Positions 9,378-18,928 of a stretch of 64,000 nucleotides of DNA are shown here, one piece after another; position 1 is the stretch's first letter, and each line of letters starts with the position of its first letter. Under the pieces are notes generated by a model. It had not been told where the DNA came from, made no database searches, and saw only the letters and a list, made by a program, of their open reading frames with translations. Where the stretch lies: positions 744,001-808,000 of the forward strand of contig CBDIHH010000007.1 in NCBI GenBank assembly GCA_965279095.1. Reading direction: 5' to 3'. Both the position numbers and the translations under genes were made by a program. The DNA comes from CBDIHH01 sp965279095. GTDB lineage: Bacteria > Pseudomonadota > Alphaproteobacteria > Caulobacterales > Caulobacteraceae.

Positions 9378-9403
<26 letters not shown>
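8165..9403 (+). CDS. DUF4350 domain membrane protein
   Basis: The protein is 412 aa from GTG 8165, which overlaps the upstream TGA. It has a transmembrane segment near residues 19-40 and a central domain with GVLFLTPETGVDAKRLAAAI and GNLLVVADPDLLNTQGL, typical of DUF4350. A second hydrophobic segment follows near residue 275 (FLAATLSAVAAALLMGL). It lies between the DUF4129 and MoxR genes and overlaps the MoxR start by about 26 bases, so it is translationally coupled. Function unknown. The DUF4350 domain may be a degraded glutamine-amidotransferase-like fold (family knowledge, not seen here). Confidence 0.8.
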
Positions 9404-10346
<943 letters not shown>

Positions 10347-10363
10347 GTCATGCTGTCAATAGC

Positions 10364-10481
10364 CCCCGCTTCCAAAAATCCCGATCACCCCGGCGAATGC
10401 CGGGGCCCAGATCACATGACTCGACGATCGCGCTTTAGGATCTGGATCCCGGCATTCGCCGGGACGATCGGGGGGGAGTAG
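10364..10481. repeat. Palindromic intergenic element inside the MoxR operon
   Basis: The left arm (tcccgatcaccccggcgaat..., 10378-10415) pairs imperfectly with the right arm (ggatctggatcccggcattc..., 10438-10472) around a spacer of about 22 bases. Sequence blocks such as 'ccccggcgaatgccggggcc' and 'tttaggatctggatcccgg' are shared with the elements at 13.7, 18.8 and 24.1 kb. This copy lacks their outer borders. It lies between co-directional moxR and DUF58 genes. Confidence 0.85.
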
Positions 10482-10488
10482 GCCCGCC

Positions 10489-11802
10489 GTGCCGATCTAT
10501 CCCACCCGCCGCGCGGTGCTGCTGACCGCCCTGGGCGCGCCGATCGGCGTGCTCCTGGGGCTGATCGCGCCCGGCCTGTGGCTGGTGGGGATCGCCTGGG
10601 TGGCCATGGCCCTGGGCCTGGTGCTGGCGGACGCGGGGCTGGGCGCGGACCGGCGACGGCTGGAGGTGATCGTCACGACGCCCGCCGCCCTCGGGATCGG
10701 CGGCCTGGGACAGGTCGGGGTGGCCCTGGCCTTCGCCGCCGCCGCCCCGCGCGCCGCCGAACTGGCGCTGGCGACCGACCCCCGGCTGGCCGCCGCCCCG
10801 GACCGGATCACCCTGGAGGTGCGGGGCGGCCGCGGCGAGGCGGCCTTCGACCTGCGCCCCGTCCGCCGGGGCGAGGGCCGGCTCTTGACCCTGTTCGTGC
10901 GGTGGCGAGGCCCCCTGGGCCTGGTGTGGAAGCAGCGGGTCGAGCCCCTGGACCGGGTCGTGGCGGTGACCCCCAACATCCGCGCCATCCAGGACGAGGC
11001 CCTGCGCCTGTTCTCGCGCGACGCCCTGTTCGGCCAGAAGGCGCAGGTCGCCCTGGGCGAGGGCTCCGAATACCATGCGCTGAAGGAATTCGCCCCGGGC
11101 CACGACCGCGGCGCGGTGGACTGGAAGCAGTCCGCCCGCCACGGCAAGCTGCTGGTCAAGGAGTTCCGCACCGAGCGCAACCACCAGCTGGTCTTCGCCC
11201 TGGATACGGGCCGGCTGATGAGCGAGCCCCTGGACGGCCAGCCGCGCCTGGACCGGGGCCTGAACGCCGCCCTGTTGCTGGCCTATGTGGGGCTGAAGAT
11301 GGGCGACCGCGTCGCCCTGTTCGGCTTCGACGCCCGGCCCCACCTTATGTCGGGGTCGGTGGCGGGGACCGGCGCCTTCGGCCTGCTTCAGCGCCAGGCG
11401 GCGCGGCTCGACTATTCCGCGAACGAGACCAACTACACCCTGGGCCTGACCACCCTGGCGGGAGCCCTGAAGCGGCGCTCGCTGGTGGTGGTGTTCACCG
11501 ACTTCGCCGACGCCACCAGCGCCGAGCTGATGATCGAGAATCTGGGCCGGTTGACCAAACGCCACCTGGTGCTGTTCGTGACCTTCCGCGACGAGGAGCT
11601 GGAGGCCATGGTCCGCGCCGAGCCCCTCACCGCGGAGGACGTGTCCCGGGCGGTGATCGCGGCATCCTTCATCCGCGAGCGACAGCTGGTGCTGGAACGC
11701 CTGCGGCGCCTGGGGGTGGAGATTCTCGACGCCTCCGTCGGCGCCCTCGGGCCGGCGCTGCTCAACCGCTATCTCGACCTCAAGCGCAGGGACCTGCTGT
11801 GA
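10489..11802 (+). CDS. DUF58 domain protein (MoxR partner)
   Basis: The product is 437 aa, with two hydrophobic segments near the N-terminus followed by a cytosolic region. It has the DUF58 hallmark GSEYHALKEFAPGHD followed by AVDWKQSARHGKLLVKEF, then a VWA-like fold (LVFALDTGRLMSE, SLVVVFTDFADATSAELM). GTG 10489 is the start, just after the repeat element. The stop overlaps the next gene as GTGA. The function of the MoxR-DUF58 pair is unproven, and the membrane anchor suggests an envelope role. Confidence 0.88.
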   Translation: MPIYPTRRAVLLTALGAPIGVLLGLIAPGLWLVGIAWVAMALGLVLADAGLGADRRRLEVIVTTPAALGIGGLGQVGVALAFAAAAPRAAELALATDPRLAAAPDRITLEVRGGRGEAAFDLRPVRRGEGRLLTLFVRWRGPLGLVWKQRVEPLDRVVAVTPNIRAIQDEALRLFSRDALFGQKAQVALGEGSEYHALKEFAPGHDRGAVDWKQSARHGKLLVKEFRTERNHQLVFALDTGRLMSEPLDGQPRLDRGLNAALLLAYVGLKMGDRVALFGFDARPHLMSGSVAGTGAFGLLQRQAARLDYSANETNYTLGLTTLAGALKRRSLVVVFTDFADATSAELMIENLGRLTKRHLVLFVTFRDEELEAMVRAEPLTAEDVSRAVIAASFIRERQLVLERLRRLGVEILDASVGALGPALLNRYLDLKRRDLL

Positions 11803-12803
11803 GCGACCTGCGCAGCCAGAGATTCCGCGCCGAGCGGGAAGCCGACTGGCGGCGGCTGGAGTCGCTGGTGGCGCGTCTTGAGCGCGGCTCGCCAAGAGCT
11901 CTGTCCACCGAGGACCTGCTGGCTCTGCCGGTGCTCTATCGCGGCGCCCTGTCGTCCCTGTCGGTGGCCCGGGCCACGGCCCTGGACCACAGCCTGATCG
12001 ACTATCTCGAGACCCTCGCGGCCCGCGCCTATTTCTTCGTCTACGGGGCCCGCAACACCCTGGCCCAGAAGCTGGCGCGCTTCTTCGTCGCCGACTGGCC
12101 GGCGGCGGTCCGGGGCCTGTGGCGCGAGACCCTGCTGTCGGCGGCGATCATGGCCCTCGGCGTCGTCGTGGGCTTCGCCCTGACCGCGGGCGATCCGGAC
12201 TGGTTCTATGCCTTCGTCGGGGCCGACATGGCGGGGGAGCGCGGACCGGGGGCGTCGGCCGCCGCCCTGCGCGCGGTCCTGTATGACGGCGGCGGCCCGG
12301 CCGGCGCCGTCAGCGGCCTGTCGGTGTTCGCCACCTATCTGTTCACCCACAACGCCCAGATCGCCCTGTTCGCCTTCGCCCTGGGGTTCGCCTTCGGCCT
12401 GCCGAGCGCCATGCTGATCGCCTACAACGGCTGCACGGTAGGGGCTCTGGCGGCGATCTACGTCGCCCGGGGCCTGGGCTGGGAGTTGGGCGGCTGGCTG
12501 ATGATCCACGGGGTCACCGAACTGTTCGCCGTCACCCTGGCGGGAGCCGCCGGCTTCCGCATCGGCTGGGCGGTGGCCTTTCCCGGCCGCGCCTCGCGCC
12601 TGGACGCCGCCGCGGCGGCGGGGCGGCAGGCGGCGACGGTCATGGCCGGCGTGGTGGCGATGCTGGTGGTGGCCGGCCTCCTGGAAGGGTTCGGTCGCCA
12701 GCTGATCACCGGGGACCTGGCGCGCTACGCCATCGCCGCGGCCTCGGCCCTGGCGTGGGGCCTGTATTTCTACGCGCCGCGCGGGCGGGGCGAGCGCCAA
12801 TGA
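11799..12803 (+). CDS. Stage II sporulation protein M-like (SpoIIM/DUF95) membrane protein
   Basis: The protein is 334 aa from GTG 11799. An N-terminal soluble part (RAEREADWRRLESLVARLE) is followed by five or so transmembrane segments. Segments with THNAQIALFAFALGFAFGLP and a later MLIAYNGCTVGA plus MIHGVTELFAV are typical of the SpoIIM family in non-sporulating bacteria. It overlaps both neighbours by 4 bases, so it is coupled to DUF58 and RDD. Although named for a sporulation factor, here it is a component of the MoxR/RDD envelope operon. Its role is unknown. Confidence 0.85.
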   Translation: MSDLRSQRFRAEREADWRRLESLVARLERGSPRALSTEDLLALPVLYRGALSSLSVARATALDHSLIDYLETLAARAYFFVYGARNTLAQKLARFFVADWPAAVRGLWRETLLSAAIMALGVVVGFALTAGDPDWFYAFVGADMAGERGPGASAAALRAVLYDGGGPAGAVSGLSVFATYLFTHNAQIALFAFALGFAFGLPSAMLIAYNGCTVGALAAIYVARGLGWELGGWLMIHGVTELFAVTLAGAAGFRIGWAVAFPGRASRLDAAAAAGRQAATVMAGVVAMLVVAGLLEGFGRQLITGDLARYAIAAASALAWGLYFYAPRGRGERQ

Positions 12804-13684
12804 CCGCCACCCCCTTGCCGCCGCGGTCCGAGGCTGACCCATCCATCCGCTCGGTGGTGACGCCGGAGGGCGTCGACCTGCGCCTGCGCCTGGCCTCCGT
12901 GGGCGAGCGGGGCTCCGCCTTCGTCATCGACGCCCTGATCATGGTGGCGATCCTGGCGGGGTTGACCATCCTGGCGGCCTCGGCCTTCGTCGCCAGCCGG
13001 GGCCAGGGCGCGGCCGTCTATGCGGTGATCTGGCTTCTCGGCTTCTTTGTCCTGCGCAACGCCTATTTCATCGCCTTCGAGCTCGGCGGCCGCGCCGCCA
13101 CCCCGGGCAAGCGCGCCATGGGCCTGCGCGTGGCGGCCCGGGGCGGCGGGCGCCTCAGCGCCGAGGCGGTGTTCGCCCGCAACGCCATGCGTGAGCTGGA
13201 GGTGTTCCTGCCCGTCTCCTTCCTGTTCGCCAACCGCACCGACATCAACGGCTGGACGGTGCTGTTCGGCATGGCCTGGAGCGGGGTCTTCCTGCTGTTC
13301 CCCCTGTTCAACCGCGACCGCCTGCGGGTGGGCGACCTGATCGCCGGCACCTGGGTGGTCAAGGCCCCCAAGGCCAGGCTGATGCCCGACCTGGCCGGCG
13401 CGCGAGACCTGCTGGGCGCCGGCCGCCGCCTCGATTTCAGCCCCGCCCAGCTGCAGGCCTACGGGATCAAGGAGCTGTATGTGCTGGAAGACGTGCTGCG
13501 CGGGGGCGACGCCAAGGTCATGGCCGCCGTGGCCCTGCGCATCCGGCGCAAGATCGCCTGGAGCCCGGCGCCGGGGGAACGCGACGCCGACTTCCTCGAC
13601 GCCTATTACGCGGGCCTGCGCGGCCGCCTGGAACACCGGCTGCTGTTCGGCCACCGCCGGGCGGACAAGTTCGACAAGGCCTAG
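12800..13684 (+). CDS. RDD family membrane protein
   Basis: The protein is 294 aa. After a short N-terminus, the RDD domain begins at RLASVGERGSAFVIDALIM and continues with TPGKRAMGLRVAARGGGRL, containing the family's conserved Arg and Asp. It has three to four membrane segments and a soluble C-terminal tail of about 90 residues. ATG 12800 overlaps the SpoIIM-like stop (ATGA). It is the last gene of the operon. Its TAG stop (13682-13684) is also the outer end of a palindromic element. Function unknown; RDD proteins are sometimes linked to ion antiport. Confidence 0.88.
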   Translation: MTATPLPPRSEADPSIRSVVTPEGVDLRLRLASVGERGSAFVIDALIMVAILAGLTILAASAFVASRGQGAAVYAVIWLLGFFVLRNAYFIAFELGGRAATPGKRAMGLRVAARGGGRLSAEAVFARNAMRELEVFLPVSFLFANRTDINGWTVLFGMAWSGVFLLFPLFNRDRLRVGDLIAGTWVVKAPKARLMPDLAGARDLLGAGRRLDFSPAQLQAYGIKELYVLEDVLRGGDAKVMAAVALRIRRKIAWSPAPGERDADFLDAYYAGLRGRLEHRLLFGHRRADKFDKA

Positions 13685-13890
13685 ATCGCGTTTGCTTCAG
13701 ACAGAATCGCTCAACCCCACCCCGATCCTCCCGGCGAAAGCCGGGATCCAGATGCTAAAGCGCTGAGGTGGAGCCATATGATCCGGGCCCCGGCTGCCTG
13801 TCCTGAGCGACGCCGCAGGCGGCGTCGAAGGGCGCCGGGGTGATCGGGAATTGGTTGGGTTTGGTTCCGACTAAAGGCAACCTGCTCTAG
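13682..13890. repeat. Palindromic element filling the RDD/YciC-like gap
   Basis: This ~209-bp element is inverted relative to the copy at 18718-18928, and the two match along their whole lengths. Examples are the border 'ctagagcaggtt' plus 'cctttagtcggaaccaaacc' and the end 'gaagcaaac'. Internal arms carry 'tcccggcgaaagccgggatc' and 'ccccggctgcc...gccggggtgatcggg'. A nested small palindrome (gacgccgcaggcggcgtc) sits in the middle. Both flanking genes end exactly at its ends: RDD at TAG 13682-13684, and the minus-strand membrane protein at CTA 13887-13889. Confidence 0.9.
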
Positions 13891-14600
13891 TCGAACACCG
13901 ACGCAAGGGACTCCGGCCCGACGCCTTCCTTGGCGCGGCGCAGTTCCATGTAGAGCACCGCCGCTCCGGCCGCGCCGATCACCGACGCGACAGCGCTGAG
14001 GAGCGGGGTGACGATGACTTCCACGACCATCTCGCCGGCGAAGGCGAACACGGCGCCGATGAGGGCCGAGGCCACCGCCAAGGGGACGAGAAAGATCAGG
14101 AACAACAGGGCGATCTTCAGTCGATGGCCCTGTGTGAGGGTGCGGCTGCGGCCAAGGGCCCGCTGGACGCCAGGACCTTCGACGACGCGGGCCGGGGTGG
14201 CGACGGCCCACATGCAGGCCAGGATGATCCCGGGCACGATCAGCAGGACCAGGCCGAGGATGATGCCCAGGCTGGCGAGGATCGCCAGGCCGAGCAGCGG
14301 AACAAGCAGCTTTCCGGCGGCGTCGAAACACTCCTTGAAGCTGGCCTTGCGCCCGTTGATCTGGGCGACGACGCCATAGACCACCGACGCGGCGACAAGG
14401 TTCTGGCCGATCAGCGAGACGACGCCGCCCGACGCGGCGTTGCCGTTGCGCAGACTGAGGGCGCCGAACAGGGCGTCCGGCAGCGCCACGCAGATCAGGG
14501 CGATCAGGAAGTAGGTCTGGAAGTTGGCCCGGGCGGCCGCGATGGTCTGGCTGATCACCGGACCGATCTGGACGTCACCCGCTGTCGTCGAAATGCTCAT
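13887..14600 (-). CDS. Polytopic membrane protein, YciC/DUF975-like
   Basis: The protein is 237 aa with about six transmembrane segments. Signature-like stretches are GLVLLIVPGIILACMWAVAT followed by VVEGPGVQRALGRSRTLTQG and HRLKIALLFLIF. This 'P(G)I......A.P.....G...AL.RS..L..G' arrangement is common to YciC and glycerophosphodiester-phosphodiesterase-like membrane domains. Enzymatic residues are not seen and function is unknown. It stands alone, convergent with the MoxR operon. Its stop codon is contributed by the palindromic element. Confidence 0.6.
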   Translation of the reverse strand: MSISTTAGDVQIGPVISQTIAAARANFQTYFLIALICVALPDALFGALSLRNGNAASGGVVSLIGQNLVAASVVYGVVAQINGRKASFKECFDAAGKLLVPLLGLAILASLGIILGLVLLIVPGIILACMWAVATPARVVEGPGVQRALGRSRTLTQGHRLKIALLFLIFLVPLAVASALIGAVFAFAGEMVVEVIVTPLLSAVASVIGAAGAAVLYMELRRAKEGVGPESLASVFD

Positions 14601-14683
14601 CGTTCCTCCCAGGCCGGCGCAAATCTAGACATGGACCGGGGGCCGGCGTCTATGGTGAGCATCTCGGCGATGGGGGCATTGCG

Positions 14684-15778
14684 ATGGCCAGAGGCATGCG
14701 GCGGCGATCTTTGTTGCAGGCGCTGGGGGCAGCGGCGGTGGGCATCAGCCTCGGCGGCGCCCTGGAGGGCTGCCGGCCGGCCGAGGCGCCGGCGGCCAAG
14801 GGCGCCGAGCCGCCCCGGCTCAATCTCTACAACTGGGACACCTACATCGGCGACACCACCCTGGCGGACTTCAAGGCCGCCACCGGGATCGACGTGACCA
14901 TGAGCCTGTTCGCCACCAACGACGAGCTCTACGCCAGGCTGCGGGCCGGCAATCCCGGCTTCGACGTGATCGTCCCCTCCAACGAGTTCGTCACCCGCAT
15001 GGGCCTGGCCGGCATGCTGGCGCCCCTCGACCACGCCAAGATTCCCAACTTCAGCAACATCCCGCCCGAATTCATGGAGGTCCCCTATGACCCGGGACGG
15101 GAGTATTCGGCCCCCTACACCTGGCTGGTCACCGGCATCGGCTACCGCAAGTCCAAGGTCGACGGCGTGCCCGACAGCTGGAAATGGCTGCTGGAGTCGG
15201 ATCGCTACAAGGGCCGCATCGCCGTGGTCTCGGAGGCCGCCGACCTGATCCGCATCGGCGCCCGCTACAAGGGCTATTCGGTGAACAACATCTCCAGCGC
15301 GGTGCTGCCGATGGTCGAGACGATGCTGACCCGGCAGAAGCCCTTCCTCAAGGCCTTCCACGAGGACAACGGCCAGGACCTGCTGCTGTCGCGCGAGGTC
15401 GATCTGGTGATGGAATTCAACGGCGACATCGCCCAGGCCATGCGCGAGGACGACGACATCGGCTTCGTCATCCCCAAGGAAGGCAGCCTGCTCAACGCCG
15501 ATTGCCTGGCCATACCCGCCTCGGCGCCCCGCCCTGGCAACGCCCATGCCTTCATCAACTTCGTGCTGGGGGCGGCCGCGGGGGCCGAGATCGCCAAGAC
15601 CATCCTGTATCCGACGCCCAATGCCGCGGCCAAGGCGCTGATGCCGGCCTCCTACCGCGACAATCCGGTGATCTTCCCGCCCGCCGCCGCCCTGGCCAAA
15701 TGCGAATACGGCGCCTTCGAGAGCCCCGAGCGCTCGCGGCTCTTCGAGGAGATGTTCACCCGCATCCGGGCCGCCTAG
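14684..15778 (+). CDS. Spermidine/putrescine ABC transporter substrate-binding lipoprotein (PotD-like)
   Basis: The product is 364 aa. A twin-arginine-like start RGMRRRSLLQALG is followed by a lipobox-like LEGC near residue 29, so it is probably exported and anchored by lipid. The mature part opens with LNLYNWDTYIGDTTLADFKA, the classic PotD/PotF beginning. It also has YSAPYTWLVTGIGYRKSKVD and LVMEFNGDIAQAM, where the acidic residues line the amine site. It is the first gene of a four-gene operon with two permeases and an ATPase, and would capture polyamines in the periplasm. Confidence 0.9.
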   Translation: MARGMRRRSLLQALGAAAVGISLGGALEGCRPAEAPAAKGAEPPRLNLYNWDTYIGDTTLADFKAATGIDVTMSLFATNDELYARLRAGNPGFDVIVPSNEFVTRMGLAGMLAPLDHAKIPNFSNIPPEFMEVPYDPGREYSAPYTWLVTGIGYRKSKVDGVPDSWKWLLESDRYKGRIAVVSEAADLIRIGARYKGYSVNNISSAVLPMVETMLTRQKPFLKAFHEDNGQDLLLSREVDLVMEFNGDIAQAMREDDDIGFVIPKEGSLLNADCLAIPASAPRPGNAHAFINFVLGAAAGAEIAKTILYPTPNAAAKALMPASYRDNPVIFPPAAALAKCEYGAFESPERSRLFEEMFTRIRAA

Positions 15779-15875
15779 AGCGGGGGCCCCAAGCGGGGGC
15801 TTGCGAAGCGCCCGGCCTGCCCCCAGAACCGTCCTCCTCCGGCCCGCCCGGACGGCGATAAGGGGATGCGGCCCG

Positions 15876-16754
15876 ATGCAGCAGCGGTGGACCGAGGCCA
15901 AGGGGCCCTTCGCGGCCTTCCTGGCCCCGCCGATGCTCTGGCTCGTGGCCTTCTTCCTGGCGCCCCTGGCGGTGATCTGGCTCTACAGCTTCGGCGAGAA
16001 CCGCGGCCTGGCCGAGGTCGTGGTCACCGGCACGCTGCACAACTACGTCCGCGCCCTGGAGCCGCTCTATCTGTCGGTGGCCGCCAAGTCGGCCCTGTTG
16101 GCAGGGGCCGCCACCGCCCTGTGCCTGGTGATCGGCTTCCCCGTGGCCCTGGCGATCGCCTTCGCCGGGCCGCGCGCCAAGACCTGGCTGCTGCTGATGG
16201 TGATGCTGCCCTTCTGGACCAACCTGCTGATCCGCACCTACGCCCTGATGGCGGTGCTGAGGACCGAGGGCTTCATCAACCAGGGCCTCGGCTGGCTATG
16301 GGCGCGGGCGGGCCTGGGGGTGTTTGAGCCCCTGCCGCTGCTGCACAACGATTTCGCCGTGGTGCTGGGCCTCGTCTACTGCCATCTGCCGCTGATGGTG
16401 CTGCCCCTCTACGCCGCCCTGGAACGGCTCGACCGCAGCCTCCTGGAGGCCAGTCTCGACCTCGGCGCCAACCGGCTCGAGACCCTGTGGCGGGTGGTGG
16501 TTCCCCTGGCGGCGCCGGGGATCGCGGCGGGGGTGCTGCTGACCTTCGTGCCGGCTCTGGGCGCCTACCTGACCCCCGAGTTGCTCGGCGGCTCGAGCAG
16601 CCAGATGATCGCCAACGTCATCGAACGCCAGTTCAAGCGCGCCGACGACTGGCCCTTCGGCGCCGCCCTGTCGTTCCTGCTGATGTATGTGACCCTGGCG
16701 GGGATCGTCCTGGAGGCGGTCTTTCGCCATCGCGCCGAGCGGGCGGGACGCTGA
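15876..16754 (+). CDS. Polyamine ABC transporter permease (PotB-like)
   Basis: This 292-aa inner-membrane permease has six predicted helices. The EAA loop typical of binding-protein-dependent permeases is visible as SLLEASLDLGANRLETLWRV. The region LMVMLPFWTNLLIRTYALMA matches PotB/PotH. ATG 15876 is preferred because AAGGGG lies 10 bases upstream, whereas the frame stays open further upstream without family sequence. The final A of its stop is the first base of the next start codon. Pairs with the next gene to form the membrane channel. Confidence 0.9.
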   Translation: MQQRWTEAKGPFAAFLAPPMLWLVAFFLAPLAVIWLYSFGENRGLAEVVVTGTLHNYVRALEPLYLSVAAKSALLAGAATALCLVIGFPVALAIAFAGPRAKTWLLLMVMLPFWTNLLIRTYALMAVLRTEGFINQGLGWLWARAGLGVFEPLPLLHNDFAVVLGLVYCHLPLMVLPLYAALERLDRSLLEASLDLGANRLETLWRVVVPLAAPGIAAGVLLTFVPALGAYLTPELLGGSSSQMIANVIERQFKRADDWPFGAALSFLLMYVTLAGIVLEAVFRHRAERAGR

Positions 16755-17590
16755 TGGCCCGGACGCCGGTCGCGCCCCTCCAAATCCGGCGCCTGTGGCC
16801 CCTGCGCCTGTGGCTGGCGGCGGTGGGCCTGTTCCTCTACGCCCCGTTGGTGGCCCTGGTGGCGTTCAGCTTCAACGACAGCCGCCGCAACATCGTCTGG
16901 CGCGGCTTCACCCTCGACTACTATGACAAGGCCCTGCACAACGCCGGGCTGATGCAGGCCTTCGGCAACTCCCTGGCCATCGCCGCCATCGCCACCCTGG
17001 TCTCGGTGATCCTGGGCGCCCCCGCCGCCGTAGCCCTGTGGCGGTTCCGCTTCCCCGGCCGCACCGCCGCGGAGGCCGCCGTCGCCCTGCCCATCGTCGC
17101 CCCCGAGATCTGCATGGGGGTGGCCATGCTGGTCTTCTTCGCCAAGGTCCTGCCCTGGCCCGTCGGCCTGCCCTGGCCGCTGAACCTGGGCGCGGTGGTG
17201 ATCGCCCACGTGTCCTTCTGCTTTCCCCTGGTGGTGGTGGTCGCCCGCGCCCGCCTCGCCTCCCTGGACCCGCAGCTGCCCGAGGCGGCGCGCGACCTGG
17301 GGGCCGGCGAGTGGCGGGTGTTCACCGATGTGCTCGCGCCGCACCTGAGCCCGGCCCTGGCGGCCGGGGCCCTGCTGGCCTTCACCTCCAGCCTCGACGA
17401 CTTCGTCATCACCTTCTTCACCGCCGGCCCCGACACGGTCACCTTTCCCGTGAAGGTCTATTCCATGGTCCGCTTCTCGGTGACCCCGGAGGTCAACGCC
17501 GCCTCCACCCTTCTCATGGCGATCACCGTCATCCTGACCGCCGTCCTGGTCCGCTTCCAGGGCAGGACGGTCCGGGGACTGAGGCTGTGA
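16754..17590 (+). CDS. Polyamine ABC transporter permease (PotC-like)
   Basis: This 278-aa permease has six membrane segments. PotC/PotI features include FSFNDSRRNIVWRGFTLDYY at the N-terminal part and the EAA loop QLPEAARDLGAGEWRVFTDV. Another is FTSSLDDFVITFFTAGP, the conserved 'SLDDF' region of this subfamily. Start ATG overlaps the previous TGA by one base, and its own stop overlaps the ATPase start as GTGA. Together these indicate tight translational coupling across the operon. Confidence 0.92.
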   Translation: MARTPVAPLQIRRLWPLRLWLAAVGLFLYAPLVALVAFSFNDSRRNIVWRGFTLDYYDKALHNAGLMQAFGNSLAIAAIATLVSVILGAPAAVALWRFRFPGRTAAEAAVALPIVAPEICMGVAMLVFFAKVLPWPVGLPWPLNLGAVVIAHVSFCFPLVVVVARARLASLDPQLPEAARDLGAGEWRVFTDVLAPHLSPALAAGALLAFTSSLDDFVITFFTAGPDTVTFPVKVYSMVRFSVTPEVNAASTLLMAITVILTAVLVRFQGRTVRGLRL

Positions 17591-18672
17591 GGCCGCCGCT
17601 GATCGCCATCGAGGGCGCCGTCAAGCGCTTCGGCGCCGTGGCGGCCGTCGACGGCGTCGACCTGTCGATCCGCGAGGGTGAGTTCTTCGCCCTCCTCGGC
17701 CCCTCCGGCTGTGGCAAGAGCACCCTGCTGCGGATGATCGCCGGCCTCGAAGTCCCCACCCAGGGCCGCATCCTCATCGACGGGCGCGACATGGCCGGCG
17801 TCCCGCCCCATCGGCGGCCCGTCAACATGGTCTTCCAGTCCTACGCCCTGTTCCCTCACCTGGGCGTGCGCGACAACGTCGCCTATGGCCTGAAGGTCGA
17901 AGGGGTCGCGACGGCCGAGCGCGATCGCCGGGTCGACGAGGTCCTGGCGCTGGTGCGGCTGGACGGGCTGGACGCGCGCCGGCCCGACCAGCTGTCGGGC
18001 GGCCAGAAGCAGCGCGTCGCCCTGGCCCGCGCCCTGGTCAAGCGGCCGCGGGTGCTGCTGCTCGACGAGCCCCTGTCGGCCCTCGACGCCAAGCTGCGCG
18101 AGCAGATGCAGGCCGAGCTGAAGCGCGTCCAGGCCGCCGCCGGCGTCACCTTCGCCCTGGTGACCCACGACCAGACCGAGGCCCTCGCCCTGTCCAGCCG
18201 CTGCGCGGTGATGAACAACGGGAGGCTCGAGCAGGTGGGCGCGCCGGCCGACCTCTATGACCGTCCCGCTTCCCGCTTCGTCGCCGACTTCATTGGCCAG
18301 GTGAACCTGTTCGGCGGCCGGTTGGTGGAGGCCGGCGCGGACCGGGCCGTCGTCGACTGCCCCGAGCTGGCCGCCCGGGTGGTGCTCGACGAGGGGGCGG
18401 GGACGGCGGCCGCCGGGGACGCCGTCTGGCTGGCCGTCCGACCCGAGCAGGTCGCCCTGGAATGGGACGCCGCCGGCACCGGCCCCGGCCTGGCGGGGAC
18501 CGTCTGCCGGATCACCTATCTGGGCGGCGCCTTCGCCTATGAGGTGGCCCTGGCCGGCGGCCGCCTCGTCCGCTCCGTGCGGCCCCAGGCCCCCGGCGCC
18601 GAGCCCTTCCACGAGGGCCAGGCGGTGCGCCTGACCTGGCCCCCCGGCGCCGCCGCGCTGCTGCTGCGGTAG
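17587..18672 (+). CDS. Polyamine ABC transporter ATP-binding protein (PotA-like)
   Basis: The product is 361 aa. Walker A is GPSGCGKST, the signature is LSGGQKQRVALARALV and Walker B is VLLLDEPLSALD, followed by the switch His in ALVTHDQTEAL. A C-terminal TOBE-like domain (VWLAVRPEQVAL, GTVCRITYLGGAF) matches PotA. The GTG start lies inside the stop of the upstream permease gene. It energises import of spermidine/putrescine-type substrates. Exact substrate preference among polyamines cannot be read from sequence. Confidence 0.93.
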   Translation: MRPPLIAIEGAVKRFGAVAAVDGVDLSIREGEFFALLGPSGCGKSTLLRMIAGLEVPTQGRILIDGRDMAGVPPHRRPVNMVFQSYALFPHLGVRDNVAYGLKVEGVATAERDRRVDEVLALVRLDGLDARRPDQLSGGQKQRVALARALVKRPRVLLLDEPLSALDAKLREQMQAELKRVQAAAGVTFALVTHDQTEALALSSRCAVMNNGRLEQVGAPADLYDRPASRFVADFIGQVNLFGGRLVEAGADRAVVDCPELAARVVLDEGAGTAAAGDAVWLAVRPEQVALEWDAAGTGPGLAGTVCRITYLGGAFAYEVALAGGRLVRSVRPQAPGAEPFHEGQAVRLTWPPGAAALLLR

Positions 18673-18717
18673 GATCGCATAGACTCCGCCCGGGTCCCCA
18701 CCGGCGCCTCGAACATG

Positions 18718-18928
18718 CTAGAGCAGGTTCCCTTTAGTCGGAACCAAACCCACCCAATTCCCGATCACCCCGGCGAACGCCGGGGCCCAGATCATAGGGC
18801 TCGACGTCCGCACTTTAGGATCTGGATCCCGGCCGGAGCCTGTCCTCGGGCCGGCCAAAGGCCGGACCCGGGGGCCGGGAAGATCGGGGTGGGGTTGAGC
18901 GATCCTGCCTGAAGCAAACCCGGCCCTA
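18718..18928. repeat. Palindromic element between the pot operon and the TonB receptor
   Basis: This ~211-bp element begins 'ctagagcaggttcccttta' and ends 'gaagcaaacccggccctaa'. It matches the 13.7-kb copy in inverse orientation. The internal arms 'attcccgatcaccccggcga' and 'gatcggggtggggttgagcg' form a long imperfect hairpin. The final 'cta' is the TAG stop of the TonB-dependent receptor gene on the minus strand. The potA stop lies 45 bases to the left of the element. Confidence 0.9.
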
